Notes: generated by a model not told the origin, from the letters alone. Positions 9,967 to 18,916 are shown, numbered from the stretch's first letter. The stretch is DNA of 42,796 bases from an uncultured Granulosicoccaceae bacterium (GCA_938003855.1 CALKXD010000090.1:1-42796); one strand, 5' to 3'. Numbers and translations: made by a program.

Positions 9967-10944
9967 TTAACCGTACAGCGCTGCTACCTCACGGGCCCGT
10001 TCGGCAACAGCACGGCGCAGCGCCGCCGGGCCAAGTACCTCGACATCCGGCCCATGCCGCATGATATCCATAATTAATTCTGTCGGGTGGCTAAAGGGAA
10101 CTTCCATCAAGTAGTGACCTGTCGGGTCAAAACCGCCACGCTGTTCCGGATGCCAGACCTCACCCTCGACATACCGTGCTGCCAGTGGGGTAAATCGCAG
10201 TTTGGCCCACGAGCGGCTGGCACCACCAAAGATTCCGTAGCCGGTGTCATAGTATTTCTTTAACGTTGATTCAGCGACCGGTTTTGCCTTTGCGTCAAGC
10301 ACGATGCAATCGAGTATGGCGTCCAGGGAGAATGTCCGGATATCATTTGAGCGATGGCACCAGGCTCCCAGATACCAATTGTCGCGGTAGTGAATCAGCC
10401 GTTGTGGCGACACGATCCGCCGGGCATCGGTTTGCCGGCTTTGGCGGGCCCCGTACGCGATCTCCAGCCGCTGACGCTTCACCAGCGCCGAACCGACACT
10501 TTTAAAATGCGCAAGGTCGTTGCGTCTGGCACTGGTGGACAGCAGCTTTACCCGCTTTTTTATCTCTGCCGTGTCGACACTGTCCTGACCGATGATAGCG
10601 GTCAGTCGCCCCATCAATGGTTCAAGCTGGCGGCCTATTGGGCCGTCTTTATCAATGGAGCCCAGCAGGTACTGCATGGTGGCAAGTGCGTGCAGTTCCT
10701 GCTCACTGAACCACAGGCCGGGCAATTGAAACCTGGGCCCGACCTGAGTGGCGTCGTTGTATCGATAACCGCGTAATTCGGCATCCCAGATAATCGGGGC
10801 ATTCAGCCGATCCCGCATGTATTCGAGATCCCGTTTAAAGGTGGCCAGCGAGACGCCAAGTGCATCAAGCAAGTCAGCACGTGTGGTCACTCTGTGCCGT
10901 GCCAGCATCTGCTCGATTTTGTAGATACGCTCAATTCTATCCAA
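9967..10944 (-). CDS. WYL-domain (YafY-type) helix-turn-helix transcriptional regulator
   Basis: About 325 residues. The N-terminus has a DeoR/HTH_11-like domain (RADLLDALGVSLATFKRDLEYM). The middle and C-terminus carry the WYL domain, with LIHYRDNWYLGAW holding the W-Y-L residues. WYL proteins are ligand-responsive repressors or activators; several control phage-defence and DNA-repair loci. I chose the TTG at 10944 because GGAG lies 6 bases upstream and the product then starts MDRIERIYKIEQML, the usual family start. The frame can be extended to another TTG at 10989, but that would place the palindrome at 10956-10976 inside the gene. It is divergent from the DUF4258 gene. Confidence 0.8.
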   Translation of the reverse strand: MDRIERIYKIEQMLARHRVTTRADLLDALGVSLATFKRDLEYMRDRLNAPIIWDAELRGYRYNDATQVGPRFQLPGLWFSEQELHALATMQYLLGSIDKDGPIGRQLEPLMGRLTAIIGQDSVDTAEIKKRVKLLSTSARRNDLAHFKSVGSALVKRQRLEIAYGARQSRQTDARRIVSPQRLIHYRDNWYLGAWCHRSNDIRTFSLDAILDCIVLDAKAKPVAESTLKKYYDTGYGIFGGASRSWAKLRFTPLAARYVEGEVWHPEQRGGFDPTGHYLMEVPFSHPTELIMDIMRHGPDVEVLGPAALRRAVAERAREVAALYG

Positions 10945-10955
10945 GCGGTTCTCCG

Positions 10956-10976
10956 GTGGCTCACCCCATGAGCCAC
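10956..10976. promoter_or_regulatory. Operator-like palindrome upstream of the WYL regulator
   Basis: GTGGCTCA (10956-10963), a 5-base spacer CCCCA, then TGAGCCAC (10969-10976) form a perfect 8+8 inverted repeat. It lies just upstream of the preferred TTG start and 60 bases before the divergent DUF4258 gene. The spacing suits binding by a dimeric regulator, possibly the WYL protein itself; it could also form an mRNA hairpin. Confidence 0.5.
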
Positions 10977-11035
10977 TAAGCTGCCACAATGGTCCCCGTC
11001 AATCAACCTACTGCAAAAAAACAAAAGGGGACGCA

Positions 11036-11311
11036 ATGCGATACAACACCAGTAAACACGCGGAAACCAGAATGCAGCAACGTGGCATATCGGCCAGGCT
11101 TGTCCGCAATGTTATCAGCTATGGCAGCACGCACCGGGTTCCGGGCGGCGCAGTTGCAAAGCGCATCAGCCGCAAAGACCTGAAAGAGCTTGACCAGATC
11201 CTGCCGCGACACGAACTGAAAGAAATGAATCGGCAGCGCGATGTCTACGTGGTGATGCAGCACGCCAACGTCCTTACGGTCGGGCACCGAACGGCCCGGT
11301 TTCACCGGTAG
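11036..11311 (+). CDS. DUF4258 domain-containing small protein
   Basis: A 91-residue basic protein. The pattern (S-x-H-AETRMQQRGIS at the start, I-x-YG, and a C-terminal VYVVMQHANVLTVGHRT) fits the DUF4258 family, a small alpha+beta fold found in some toxin-like and mobile-region proteins. AAGGGG lies about 5 bases upstream of the ATG. It is divergent from the WYL regulator across a palindrome, which makes control by that regulator plausible. No antitoxin partner is seen next to it. Its biochemical activity is unknown. Confidence 0.75.
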   Translation: MRYNTSKHAETRMQQRGISARLVRNVISYGSTHRVPGGAVAKRISRKDLKELDQILPRHELKEMNRQRDVYVVMQHANVLTVGHRTARFHR

Positions 11312-11708
11312 GCACCCGGCTCTACACGGTCGTCCGGATCAAGCAGATCCGGACGCCTGAGTCACAGAAGATCAGCGATCTGCACAATCAATTTGTCGGT
11401 TAAGTTTGTAGGTCATTCCTGCAACGCACTGGCAACCGGACACCTCTATGGATCAAAATAATCACCCTACTCCTGTAATGCAGGGGAAATCAACGCCGGC
11501 GTCAATAACCGGCCAGTCGGTCAACCAGCATACGACGTCAGAAATGTGTACCGGGTTTGGCTGGCCGGTGCGAAATTTTACCCCCGATGCTACCTAGACA
11601 AGCTGTTTTATTTGTTACTTATTTGTCCCATCAAAACACTATAAAAATAGACCCCGATCCAGGTCACCACAAAACAGGGTGAACGCTGCGGGCTATACGG
11701 AGAGTTAA
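11312..11708. other. Intergenic region before the DUF2130 gene
   Basis: No gene is seen. Besides the hairpin at 11331-11355, ACCGGCCAG (11508-11516) and CTGGCCGGT (11561-11569) form a 9-bp inverted repeat 44 bases apart. An AT-rich stretch at about 11580-11650 contains TATAAA (11640-11645), a possible -10 element without a well-placed -35 box; it probably drives the downstream gene. Confidence 0.4.
11331..11355 (+). terminator. Strong GC-rich hairpin after the DUF4258 gene
   Basis: CGTCCGGATC (11331-11340) pairs perfectly with GATCCGGACG (11346-11355) around AAGCA. It begins 20 bases after the stop codon. There is no T-run, so it may stabilise the mRNA end or act with Rho rather than terminate by itself. 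Confidence 0.4.
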
Positions 11709-12971
11709 ATGACCACCACACACAACCGCATTGAATGCCCTAACTGCCAGCACGAAGTAGACGTTAACCGGATTCTGCACCAGAAGCTCGAAGCAGATCT
11801 AAAGAAAAAATACAACCGGCAACTTAAACAGCAGCAAGTATCACTGGAAGAAGAACGCCGTAAAATTGCCGATACTCAGGCAGCCATTGAGGCAAGAGAA
11901 AAAGAAATCGAGGAACAGATTCGCCGCGGTATCGACGACAAACTGCGCTGCGAGCGGCAGAAGATTATCGACGCCGAACGCATCAAAGCAGAATCCGCAC
12001 AGTCAGACAGCATTGCGATGCTGGAAAAAGAACTGCATGCACAGCAAAATAAAGTGAAAGAGCTCCATAAAACGCGAACCGAAATCGCAAAACTGCAGCG
12101 TGAAAAAGACGCACTAAAGCTAAACCTTGAAGCAGAGAACGAAATCAAGTTCAACGCTGCACTGGCCGACGAGCGAGTTAAAATTCAGCAGCGGGAATCA
12201 CAGCGCAATGAGCTACGGGTAAGTGAAAAAGAACATATCATCAAGCAGCTTCGAGATCAGCTAACGCAAGCTCAACAAAAAGCCGAACAGGGCTCTGTGC
12301 AAACACAGGGTGAAGTACAGGAGCTTGCCGTTGAACGCTGGCTGCAATCGCAATTCGCACTCGACGCCATTGAAGAAATCAACAAAGGCGCTCTGGGAGG
12401 CGATTGCGTGCAAATTGTTAATACCCGGGAACGACAAAACTGCGGCACCATTTACTATGAAAGCAAGCGTACTAAATCATTTCAGACCGGCTGGATCGAA
12501 AAATTCAAAGCAGACATACAGCGCCGCAACGCCGATATCGGTGTGTTGGTCACCGCCGCTATGCCTGCCGATATGGACCGCATGGGCATGCGTGACGGCA
12601 TCTGGATTTGCACCTATGAAGAATTCAAAGGGCTGAGCCAGGTGCTCAGACAAACGCTTATCCAGCTTGATCGCGCTGTGGTTAGCCGGGAAAATCGGGG
12701 GGATAAAATGCACATGCTTTACGACTACCTCAGTGGCAACGAATTTCGCCAGCAAGTGGAATCGATTGTTGAAGGATTTACACAGATGCAGATGGATCTC
12801 GACAAAGAAAAAAGATCCATGCAGGGACACTGGAAAAAACGCGAAAAACAGATCGACCGGGTACTGACCAACACCACCTATATGTACAGCACAGTCAGGG
12901 GGATCGCAGGATCGGCGATTCCAGAGGTTCCGGCACTGGAGATGGATAACTACGGTGTGTACAACCAGTAG
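11709..12971 (+). CDS. DUF2130 domain-containing protein with coiled coil
   Basis: A 420-residue protein. It opens with a small CPNC zinc-ribbon-like motif (residues about 10-13), then a long charged coiled coil (about 25-200, rich in K, E, Q and R). The C-terminal half matches DUF2130: GGDCVQIVN, YYESKRTKSFQTGWIEKF, ADIGVLVTAAMP and GIWICTYEEF. D232 with E251-x-K253 fits a PD-(D/E)xK nuclease-like arrangement, which has been proposed for this family; that is inference. A cytoplasmic, DNA-related role is possible but not established. SD GGAG lies about 6 bases before the ATG. It appears monocistronic. Confidence 0.85.
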   Translation: MTTTHNRIECPNCQHEVDVNRILHQKLEADLKKKYNRQLKQQQVSLEEERRKIADTQAAIEAREKEIEEQIRRGIDDKLRCERQKIIDAERIKAESAQSDSIAMLEKELHAQQNKVKELHKTRTEIAKLQREKDALKLNLEAENEIKFNAALADERVKIQQRESQRNELRVSEKEHIIKQLRDQLTQAQQKAEQGSVQTQGEVQELAVERWLQSQFALDAIEEINKGALGGDCVQIVNTRERQNCGTIYYESKRTKSFQTGWIEKFKADIQRRNADIGVLVTAAMPADMDRMGMRDGIWICTYEEFKGLSQVLRQTLIQLDRAVVSRENRGDKMHMLYDYLSGNEFRQQVESIVEGFTQMQMDLDKEKRSMQGHWKKREKQIDRVLTNTTYMYSTVRGIAGSAIPEVPALEMDNYGVYNQ

Positions 12972-13331
12972 CCTGCGCAGGTTCAGGCCTTGATACCCCG
13001 ACGCACTACCTGCCCCGACGACAATAATCGGTTGATCGTCGGGCTTTATCCCGCAGCGGATAAGCCAACGTAGACGCGCTTGAAAGCAAACCACTTGGAT
13101 CGATCAGAGAACCCCCGGTCGCCTGCCCTTGTGCTCAGAATCTATGGATTATTGACTGCCGGTACTGGTTGAATCGACCGGCGCATTGCGCTGATTTTTC
13201 AGTCTGTGCTTTTTTACATGAGGGTAGGCTGTATCCAAACGAGATACATGCTGTTACAACTTGTTACGTGACTGAGAAGAATCAGCCCGGCCATCAGTTA
13301 TCATCCCGGCTGGCTAACCACGAGCAAACCG
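12972..13331. other. Intergenic region after the DUF2130 gene
   Basis: No gene is convincing. CCCGACGA (13014-13021) pairs with TCGTCGGG (13036-13043) around a 14-base loop, followed by CTTTATC; this is a possible terminator for the DUF2130 gene. The rest carries no clear signal. Confidence 0.4.
13014..13050 (+). terminator. Candidate terminator for the DUF2130 gene
   Basis: An 8-bp perfect stem (13014-13021 with 13036-13043), a 14-base loop and CTTTAT after it. The long loop and short T-run keep confidence modest. Confidence 0.4.
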
Positions 13332-13934
13332 ATGAAAAAAATTCTTAATCACCCGTGGTTCTTCTGGTTGATTCTGGCACTGCCATCGATACCGATGACG
13401 CTGGCACTAAGCCAGGGCAGTGACCCGGAAGGCCTGCTTCACCCCAGTGGTGAATTTTCCGCAAGGCTGATGATCATCGCCATGATGCTCACACCGCTGC
13501 TGCTGTTGTGCAGAAACATGAACTGGAAGACCGGCTGGGTCCTGTGGCTGTTGAAGCGGCGGCGCGCACTGGGTGTGGCGGCTTTTTGCTACGCGCTATT
13601 GCACACCCTTTTATATATTCTTGATATGTGGTCCTTACAGGATATGCTGGCCGAACTCCCGACGCCGGGCATCTGGACCGGCTGGCTGGCATTTGCCATA
13701 TTTATTCCACTGGCATTAACCAGCAACTCTATAAGCGTGGCGGCACTAGGCAATCGATGGAAGGTGCTCCAGCGCGGAGTCTATCTGGCGGCCCTGTTCA
13801 CCCTGGTGCACTGGATATTTGTGCACAACAACCCGGGGCCGGCGCTGGTGCATTTTGTACCACTTGCTGTGTTGGAAATTTATCGGATAGTACAGTTTGC
13901 CAAACATCGTAACGCGGAGACACTAAGCACATGA
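13332..13934 (+). CDS. MsrQ/YedZ-like ferric-reductase-type transmembrane heme protein
   Basis: A 200-residue membrane protein with about five to six hydrophobic segments. The family pattern is clear: LLHPSGEFSARLMI near residue 35, KRRRALGVAAFCYALLHTLLYI (His91) and FTLVHWIFVH (His160, His165). Conserved histidines of this kind hold heme b in MsrQ/YedZ, which passes electrons from the quinone pool to the periplasmic methionine-sulfoxide reductase MsrP. No msrP lies beside it. Instead its last four bases overlap a PepSY-domain gene (ATGA), so it may serve another periplasmic partner. Confidence 0.8.
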   Translation: MKKILNHPWFFWLILALPSIPMTLALSQGSDPEGLLHPSGEFSARLMIIAMMLTPLLLLCRNMNWKTGWVLWLLKRRRALGVAAFCYALLHTLLYILDMWSLQDMLAELPTPGIWTGWLAFAIFIPLALTSNSISVAALGNRWKVLQRGVYLAALFTLVHWIFVHNNPGPALVHFVPLAVLEIYRIVQFAKHRNAETLST

Positions 13935-14239
13935 CCCAAACCAGAATCATCCCACTGATCCTCCTTGTCAGCCTGCTTGCTGCAGGGAACATTTACGCCA
14001 CCGGACGCATGAGCTGTGACTCCGGCGACAAAAGCACCTGGAAAACCAAAGCCGAGCTTATCGAAAAAATAACCGCTGACGGCTGGACGGTTCGCAAGGT
14101 CAAAGAAGACGGCGGGTGTTACGAGGTCTATGGCCGTGACCCGGAGGATCGCCGTGTTGAAGCCTACTTTGATCCGCTAACGCTGGAGAACCTGCTGATC
14201 GCCCGACGGGGTGAGATACTGTACAAGAAAGCACAATAA
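13931..14239 (+). CDS. Periplasmic PepSY-domain protein
   Basis: A 102-residue protein starting with a Sec signal peptide (about residues 1-23, ending near NIYA). The remainder fits the short PepSY_2 fold: ELIEKITADGWTVRKVK, GCYEVYGRD and EAYFDPLT. Small PepSY proteins are periplasmic and often accompany heme or redox membrane proteins. The start codon overlaps the stop of the MsrQ-like gene (ATGA), showing translational coupling. Two cysteines (in MSCDSG and GGCYEV) could form a disulfide. Its exact partner is unknown. Confidence 0.8.
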   Translation: MTQTRIIPLILLVSLLAAGNIYATGRMSCDSGDKSTWKTKAELIEKITADGWTVRKVKEDGGCYEVYGRDPEDRRVEAYFDPLTLENLLIARRGEILYKKAQ

Positions 14240-14350
14240 GGGATAGCGACGAACGCGGTTAATGCTATTACGCGTTGTTGCTGACCAAGGTTAACCACTC
14301 TGCCGCCTGTTTCTGTCTGCGGCACAGTGGCACTATTTTATAGGATAGCG

Positions 14351-15136
14351 CTATCGCCCGGCATCTGCCCGCAGGGAGGTCAGGCCAATACCGGTGGAAT
14401 CAAAACCACCATCCACACTGAGCTCCTGACCGGTAATAAAACTGCTTTCATCACTGCACAGAAAATAGATCGCATTGGCTACCTCCTCTTCACGTCCGTA
14501 GCGATTTAGCGGCATAGCTGCGTGATAGTCAGCGCGAATTTCATCGCTATGGACCTTTTTTGCCATGGCGGTGTCAATCGGGCCGGGCGCTACCGCATTA
14601 ACCCGGATACCGTCTTCGCCAAGTTCTGCCGCAAACTGCCGGGTCAGATGGGCAAGTGCCGCTTTAGAAGTGCCATACGCGCTGCGCAGCGTACTGGCAC
14701 GCAGCCCGGAAATTGAGGTGACGTTAACAATGGCCCCGGACCCTTGCCGACGCATCTGCGGCACGCAGGCTTGCGAACATAAAAACGGTCCATTGAGGTT
14801 GGTGGCCAGTATGTCGCTCCACAGTGCAAAGGAGGTTTCAGTAACGGGCTTGAAATCCGCGATACCGGCATTGTTTACCAGCGCATCAATGCGTCCCAGA
14901 TTGTCGATCACCTCTGCCACCGATTGCTGCACCTGCTGTTGATCTGACACATCGCAGACCATCTTCAGCACGCGGTTGGATGCCGTCATTGCACTGACCG
15001 CCTGTTCCAGCGTGGCTTGATTGTTGTCCAGCATGACGACGTGATAGCCCTCTGCCAGAAAACGCTGCGCTACCGACAAGCCGATGCCACGCGCGGCACC
15101 GGTGATGATGGCTACTTTATCGAATTGGTCAGTCAT
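14351..15136 (-). CDS. SDR-family NAD(P)-dependent oxidoreductase
   Basis: A classical short-chain dehydrogenase of about 261 residues: TGAARGIG (cofactor glycine motif), a NNAG motif, catalytic Ser in TSISGL, YGTSK (YxxxK) and PGPIDTAM. An acidic/neutral residue after the second strand (MLDNNQ) suggests NAD(H) preference; the substrate cannot be read. I chose ATG 15136 (MTDQFDKVAII...), the standard SDR start; an upstream GTG at 15172 would add 12 residues not typical of the family. It follows the VOC protein by 63 bases on the same strand, probably as one operon. Confidence 0.88.
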   Translation of the reverse strand: MTDQFDKVAIITGAARGIGLSVAQRFLAEGYHVVMLDNNQATLEQAVSAMTASNRVLKMVCDVSDQQQVQQSVAEVIDNLGRIDALVNNAGIADFKPVTETSFALWSDILATNLNGPFLCSQACVPQMRRQGSGAIVNVTSISGLRASTLRSAYGTSKAALAHLTRQFAAELGEDGIRVNAVAPGPIDTAMAKKVHSDEIRADYHAAMPLNRYGREEEVANAIYFLCSDESSFITGQELSVDGGFDSTGIGLTSLRADAGR

Positions 15137-15199
15137 GTTGGTATCCGGGTTTTGGTTGCAGCGTGGACGCACACCGGCACGTGCCTGGCACAGCTGTCC

Positions 15200-15637
15200 T
15201 CATGATTTTATTATTTCATTGATTTCGAGCAGATTCATACTGGGATCATACACATAAAGATGGCGCATACCGGGGATGGCAAACGTACCAGTCAGTGAGT
15301 AGGGAATACCCGCCGCTTTCAGGCGCTCGATAACCTGATCGAGATCTTTAACCTGCAATGCCACATGACCACCAATCGACGGGTTGTGATCGAGCTGGTT
15401 TTTACGCGCAAACGCAGGCTCCGGCCGGATCAGGTGCAGGCCTGCATTGTCACCTTCACTGGTGGAAGTGGTTGGGAAGATCGTCAGTTTTTCAGGATCA
15501 GCACTGATGTGACCCACCTGCTCGGCCGGGGGAAAAATCCAGCTGCCTTCGGCCATGCCGACGATATCGGTGTAAAAACGTGCGGACACACGGACATCGT
15601 TAGCAGGTAAATTGACGTGATGAATAGTACAGCTCAT
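15200..15637 (-). CDS. VOC-superfamily (glyoxalase/dioxygenase-like) protein
   Basis: A 145-residue protein with the paired beta-alpha-beta-beta-beta VOC modules: IHHVNLPANDVRVSARFYTDIVGM at the N-terminus and GGHVALQVKDLDQVIERL in the second half, ending with LYVYDPSMNLLEINE. The metal-ligand positions of the fold are partly present (His near the start and Glu near the end). It could be a lyase, dioxygenase or resistance-type protein; the substrate is unknown. AGGAAA lies 8 bases before the ATG. It is the first gene of a likely pair with the SDR. Confidence 0.8.
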   Translation of the reverse strand: MSCTIHHVNLPANDVRVSARFYTDIVGMAEGSWIFPPAEQVGHISADPEKLTIFPTTSTSEGDNAGLHLIRPEPAFARKNQLDHNPSIGGHVALQVKDLDQVIERLKAAGIPYSLTGTFAIPGMRHLYVYDPSMNLLEINEIIKS

Positions 15638-15940
15638 TGCTGGGTTTCCTTTGGTTGGTAGTAAGATTGCCGGTTGGTGCAGTAACCAACAGGCTTTTGG
15701 GAGTCTACACCGTTTTGCTCAAAAGATAGCCGGAGGCACTCAGCATTGGCTTTGTCACACTGAGCAATCGTTGCATTTCAAACGGGTTAACCGTCACTGA
15801 CCACGATCATCTTCAACACCATCACTTACCGCACCACGGCAACTCAATCGGGCTTATTTGGCTTGAGTTATCGCTAAAGCGGTTACGTCACTGACTTATT
15901 CGAGTAACATTCAGGACAGAAACTATTCGAGGAAAAGACC
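15638..15940. other. Divergent promoter region between the VOC and transhydrogenase genes
   Basis: It separates two divergent units, so it must hold promoters for both. GAGG at about 15930 serves as ribosome-binding site for the plus-strand gene. I could not assign confident -35/-10 pairs or a clear operator. Confidence 0.4.
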
Positions 15941-17245
15941 ATGGGATGTCAGTATTTCGATCCTTGCAGCGGTGGTGCCGACAGCTTCACTGTGGCAATG
16001 CCAAAGCTCACTTTCGGTCGCGGAACGCTCGCAGAAACCGGCGCACGTGCCGCCGATCTAGGCATCAAACGCATTGCGCTGTTTACCGATCCACAACTTG
16101 AAGACGGTGCGCTGGTGGCAACCGTTACCGAGTCACTGAAACGCGCTTCGATCGAGGTACTGGTGTTTTCGGACATTCGCATTGAGCCGGACGACGATAC
16201 CATTATGCGGGCCGCCAAATTTCTTGCCGACACCAACACCGATGGTGCCATATCCGTCGGCGGCGGCTCAGTGATGGACACAACCAAAGCCGCGCTGATG
16301 ATTGACGCTCATGGCGGCCACATACGCGAGTACTTTGCACCGCCTATCGGTGATGGCAAAGCGATTCCAGGCCCCCTTGCACCACATATCGCCTGCTCAA
16401 CCACCTCGGGTACCGGGTCGGAATGCACATCGATCTCGGTCATCCGTGTCAACGAGCTCAACACCAAGTTTGTGGTCGCACATCCCCACTTGCTGCCCAC
16501 CGCCGCCATCGTTGATCCGCAGTGCTGCGACAGCCTGCCAGCCAACGTGGTTGCATCGACCGGTTTTGATTTGCTTAGCCATGCTCTCGAATGCTACACC
16601 GCCCGGGCCTACACCAGGCTTAGTGCGGTAGCAGATCCGACCGCTCGCCAGCTGATACAGGGGGCTAATCCGTTTAGTGATCTGGCTGCCAGAGAAGCAC
16701 TTGATATTGCCGGTAAATACCTCGCACGGGGCGTGGCGGATAGCACCGACAATGAGGCCCGTGACAATCTGATGTGGGGCGCTACCCTGGCGGGGATTGC
16801 GTTTGGTAACTCCGGCACTCATCTGCCGCATGCGATGTCGTATGGAGTGACTCACCTGATGAGCAACATCACCAGCGACGGCTACCCGGTGGCCTCGCCG
16901 TTTGTACCGCATGGCATCAGTGTCATTGTCTGTGCACCATCGATTTTCCGCTACACCGCCGAGGGCGCACCTGATCGACACCTGGAAGCGGCGAACTATC
17001 TCGGTTCGGACAGCGTTGGTGCCACACCGGATGATGCCGGTGAAATTCTCTCGACACGGCTGATCGAACTAATGCGTGCGACTCACATGCCGAACGGTCT
17101 GGGCGGTATCGGATTCAGCGCTGCCGATGTAAAAGCATTGACTGAATCCTCTTCGCGGCAAAAGCGCGCTATTGCCAACGCACCGCGGGATTCCAACCTG
17201 GTCGACATGGAAAATATGTACAGTGGCGCGATCAGCTACTGGTAA
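15941..17245 (+). CDS. Iron-containing alcohol dehydrogenase, hydroxyacid-oxoacid transhydrogenase type
   Basis: A 434-residue group III Fe-ADH. The glycine motif GGGSVMDT binds NAD; metal ligands are the Asp and His of GFDLLSHALE plus His in GTHLPHAMSYG and VPHGISV. The region HALECYTARAYTRL, followed by QLIQGANPFSDLAAREAL, is characteristic of the ADHFE1-type hydroxyacid-oxoacid transhydrogenase. That enzyme oxidises 4-hydroxybutyrate to succinate semialdehyde with 2-oxoglutarate as acceptor, without free NAD. The assignment of subfamily is by remembered similarity. It is followed after 110 bases by an OYE-family reductase on the same strand. Confidence 0.85.
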   Translation: MGCQYFDPCSGGADSFTVAMPKLTFGRGTLAETGARAADLGIKRIALFTDPQLEDGALVATVTESLKRASIEVLVFSDIRIEPDDDTIMRAAKFLADTNTDGAISVGGGSVMDTTKAALMIDAHGGHIREYFAPPIGDGKAIPGPLAPHIACSTTSGTGSECTSISVIRVNELNTKFVVAHPHLLPTAAIVDPQCCDSLPANVVASTGFDLLSHALECYTARAYTRLSAVADPTARQLIQGANPFSDLAAREALDIAGKYLARGVADSTDNEARDNLMWGATLAGIAFGNSGTHLPHAMSYGVTHLMSNITSDGYPVASPFVPHGISVIVCAPSIFRYTAEGAPDRHLEAANYLGSDSVGATPDDAGEILSTRLIELMRATHMPNGLGGIGFSAADVKALTESSSRQKRAIANAPRDSNLVDMENMYSGAISYW

Positions 17246-17355
17246 AACCCGAGCCGCTTGTCTAAACCCTCAGTAACAAACCGCTGGCGTCACTGCCGCT
17301 CAACTGATCCGGCCCCTGTGGTCATTCGTTGAATCTGCCTACCCATGGAGTTTTC

Positions 17356-18501
17356 ATGTCAGTATTGTTTAGCCCGGTCACCGTTCGCGGTGTCACCTTC
17401 CCGAACCGCGTCGTGGTGTCGCCTCTGTGCATGTACTCAGCCGAAGACGGTTTGGCGCAACCATGGCACTTTGCGCATCTCAGCACCTTTGCACGCGGCA
17501 AAGCAGGGCTGGTGTTTGCAGAGGCCACGGCTGTCGAGGCGATTGGTCGAATCACCCCCGCCTGCCTCGGAATCTGGACCGACGAACAGGCAGACGCCTT
17601 AAAACCCACTACCGCCTTCATTGAAGAGATGGGATGTGTTCCGGGTATTCAGCTGGCACACGCGGGCCGCAAAGCCTCAACAGCGCCACCCTTTCTGGGG
17701 GGTAAACCACTGCCGTCCGACGATGCACAGGCCTGGCCTGTAGTTGGGCCCAGCGCGATTGCCGTCGGGCCGGGATTCCCGACTCCCCACGAGCTGTCCG
17801 TCGCAGAGATTCAAGCACTGACGGCAAGTTTCGTGGCGGCCGCCCGACGCTCTGTGACCGCAGGCTTCAAGGTGATAGAACTGCACGGAGCGCACGGTTA
17901 TCTGATGCACAGCTTTTTGTCCCCGATCTCAAACCAGCGTAGCGATGAGTACGGCGGTGATATCGACGGTCGGATGCGCTTCCCACTGGAAGTATCCCGC
18001 GCTGTTCGCGCAGAGGTCGGCGACGATATGCCTCTGTTCTTCCGCATTTCAGCCGTCGATGGCATTGAAGGCGGCTGGACAATGGACGACTCTGTCACGC
18101 TGGCCAAAGCACTGGGTGAAAACGGCATTGACGTGGTCGACTGCTCGTCCGGCGGAGTCAGTGGTGCTCCCCGCTTCCGTACTGATGACGACGGCAAACC
18201 GCTGACCACCAGCTCCGCGCGTCAGCCGGGTTTTCAGGTCCCCTACGCGCAGCGGATCGCCAGTGAAACCGATCTGAAATCAATGGCGGTTGGCGTGATC
18301 ATCGACCCTCACCAGGCTGAGCAGATAGCCAGTTCCGGTGATGCGGATTTTATTGCACTGGGGCGGGAAATCATGCACAACCCGTTCTGGCCATTGCATG
18401 CCGCCCGAACCCTTGATGCCGACGCCGACTTTGCTCTCTGGCCAAAACAATATAAATGGGCGGTGGACCGGCGCGCACAGATTGCACCGCTGAACAACTA
18501 G
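17356..18501 (+). CDS. NADH:flavin oxidoreductase, Old Yellow Enzyme family (YqjM/NamA-like)
   Basis: A 381-residue FMN-dependent ene-reductase TIM barrel. Recognisable motifs are VVSPLCMYSAEDG (with the Cys typical of YqjM-like enzymes), IQLAHAGRKAS, ELHGAHGYLMHSFLSPI (His pair binding the substrate), SNQRSDEYGG and the late DCSSGG. These enzymes reduce activated C=C bonds of enones or related compounds with NAD(P)H. I chose ATG 17356 (MSVLFSPVTVRG) with TGGAG 5 bases upstream; an in-frame TTG at 17329 would add an unlikely leader. Confidence 0.9.
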   Translation: MSVLFSPVTVRGVTFPNRVVVSPLCMYSAEDGLAQPWHFAHLSTFARGKAGLVFAEATAVEAIGRITPACLGIWTDEQADALKPTTAFIEEMGCVPGIQLAHAGRKASTAPPFLGGKPLPSDDAQAWPVVGPSAIAVGPGFPTPHELSVAEIQALTASFVAAARRSVTAGFKVIELHGAHGYLMHSFLSPISNQRSDEYGGDIDGRMRFPLEVSRAVRAEVGDDMPLFFRISAVDGIEGGWTMDDSVTLAKALGENGIDVVDCSSGGVSGAPRFRTDDDGKPLTTSSARQPGFQVPYAQRIASETDLKSMAVGVIIDPHQAEQIASSGDADFIALGREIMHNPFWPLHAARTLDADADFALWPKQYKWAVDRRAQIAPLNN

Positions 18502-18916
18502 AACCGGCACGGTACGGCAAGCGGCTACAGCGGCTTCGCGTTGATGTTGGAATCAGGCCGTTTGAGCGTTTTCAGCGCTCAGACGCTACGGCTGTGTCGG
18601 CACCGCAGCCTACAAGACTCTGCACTGATCCATGGTGCGCAAAGCTCCGCGTGAAATATCCACAGTGGTGTGCGAGTCCGCGCGCCACCGCTGATACAAC
18701 AGGCTATAATCCCGCCGACAAAGCAGACTCAGACACTGATCCAGGATTGCCGGTGACAGTGAATACATCGAATTATCACTGCGATGCATCCGGTCTGATG
18801 AAATTTCGCAAAATAGCACGCATATTGGCTTGCTAAATCACAAAGCCAGGAATACCAGAGCCGTTTTTCTCGTATAATGGCGGGCTACCGACAGTTATCA
18901 TCCACGGGACACTACA
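18502..18916. other. Intergenic region before ybiT
   Basis: No convincing gene. A small hairpin TGAGCG (18563-18568) with CGCTCA lies near the left end. The right end holds a perfect -10 box (18873-18878) that probably starts the ybiT transcript. Confidence 0.45.
18873..18878 (+). promoter_or_regulatory. Candidate -10 element of the ybiT promoter
   Basis: A perfect TATAAT, 39 bases upstream of the start codon. The sequence 17 bases upstream has no good match to TTGACA, so the promoter would be weak or activator-dependent. Confidence 0.5.

Noticed and set aside
18456-18836. 126-codon frame after the OYE-family gene
   Set aside because: It overlaps the end of the reductase gene in another frame and has no coding signs.
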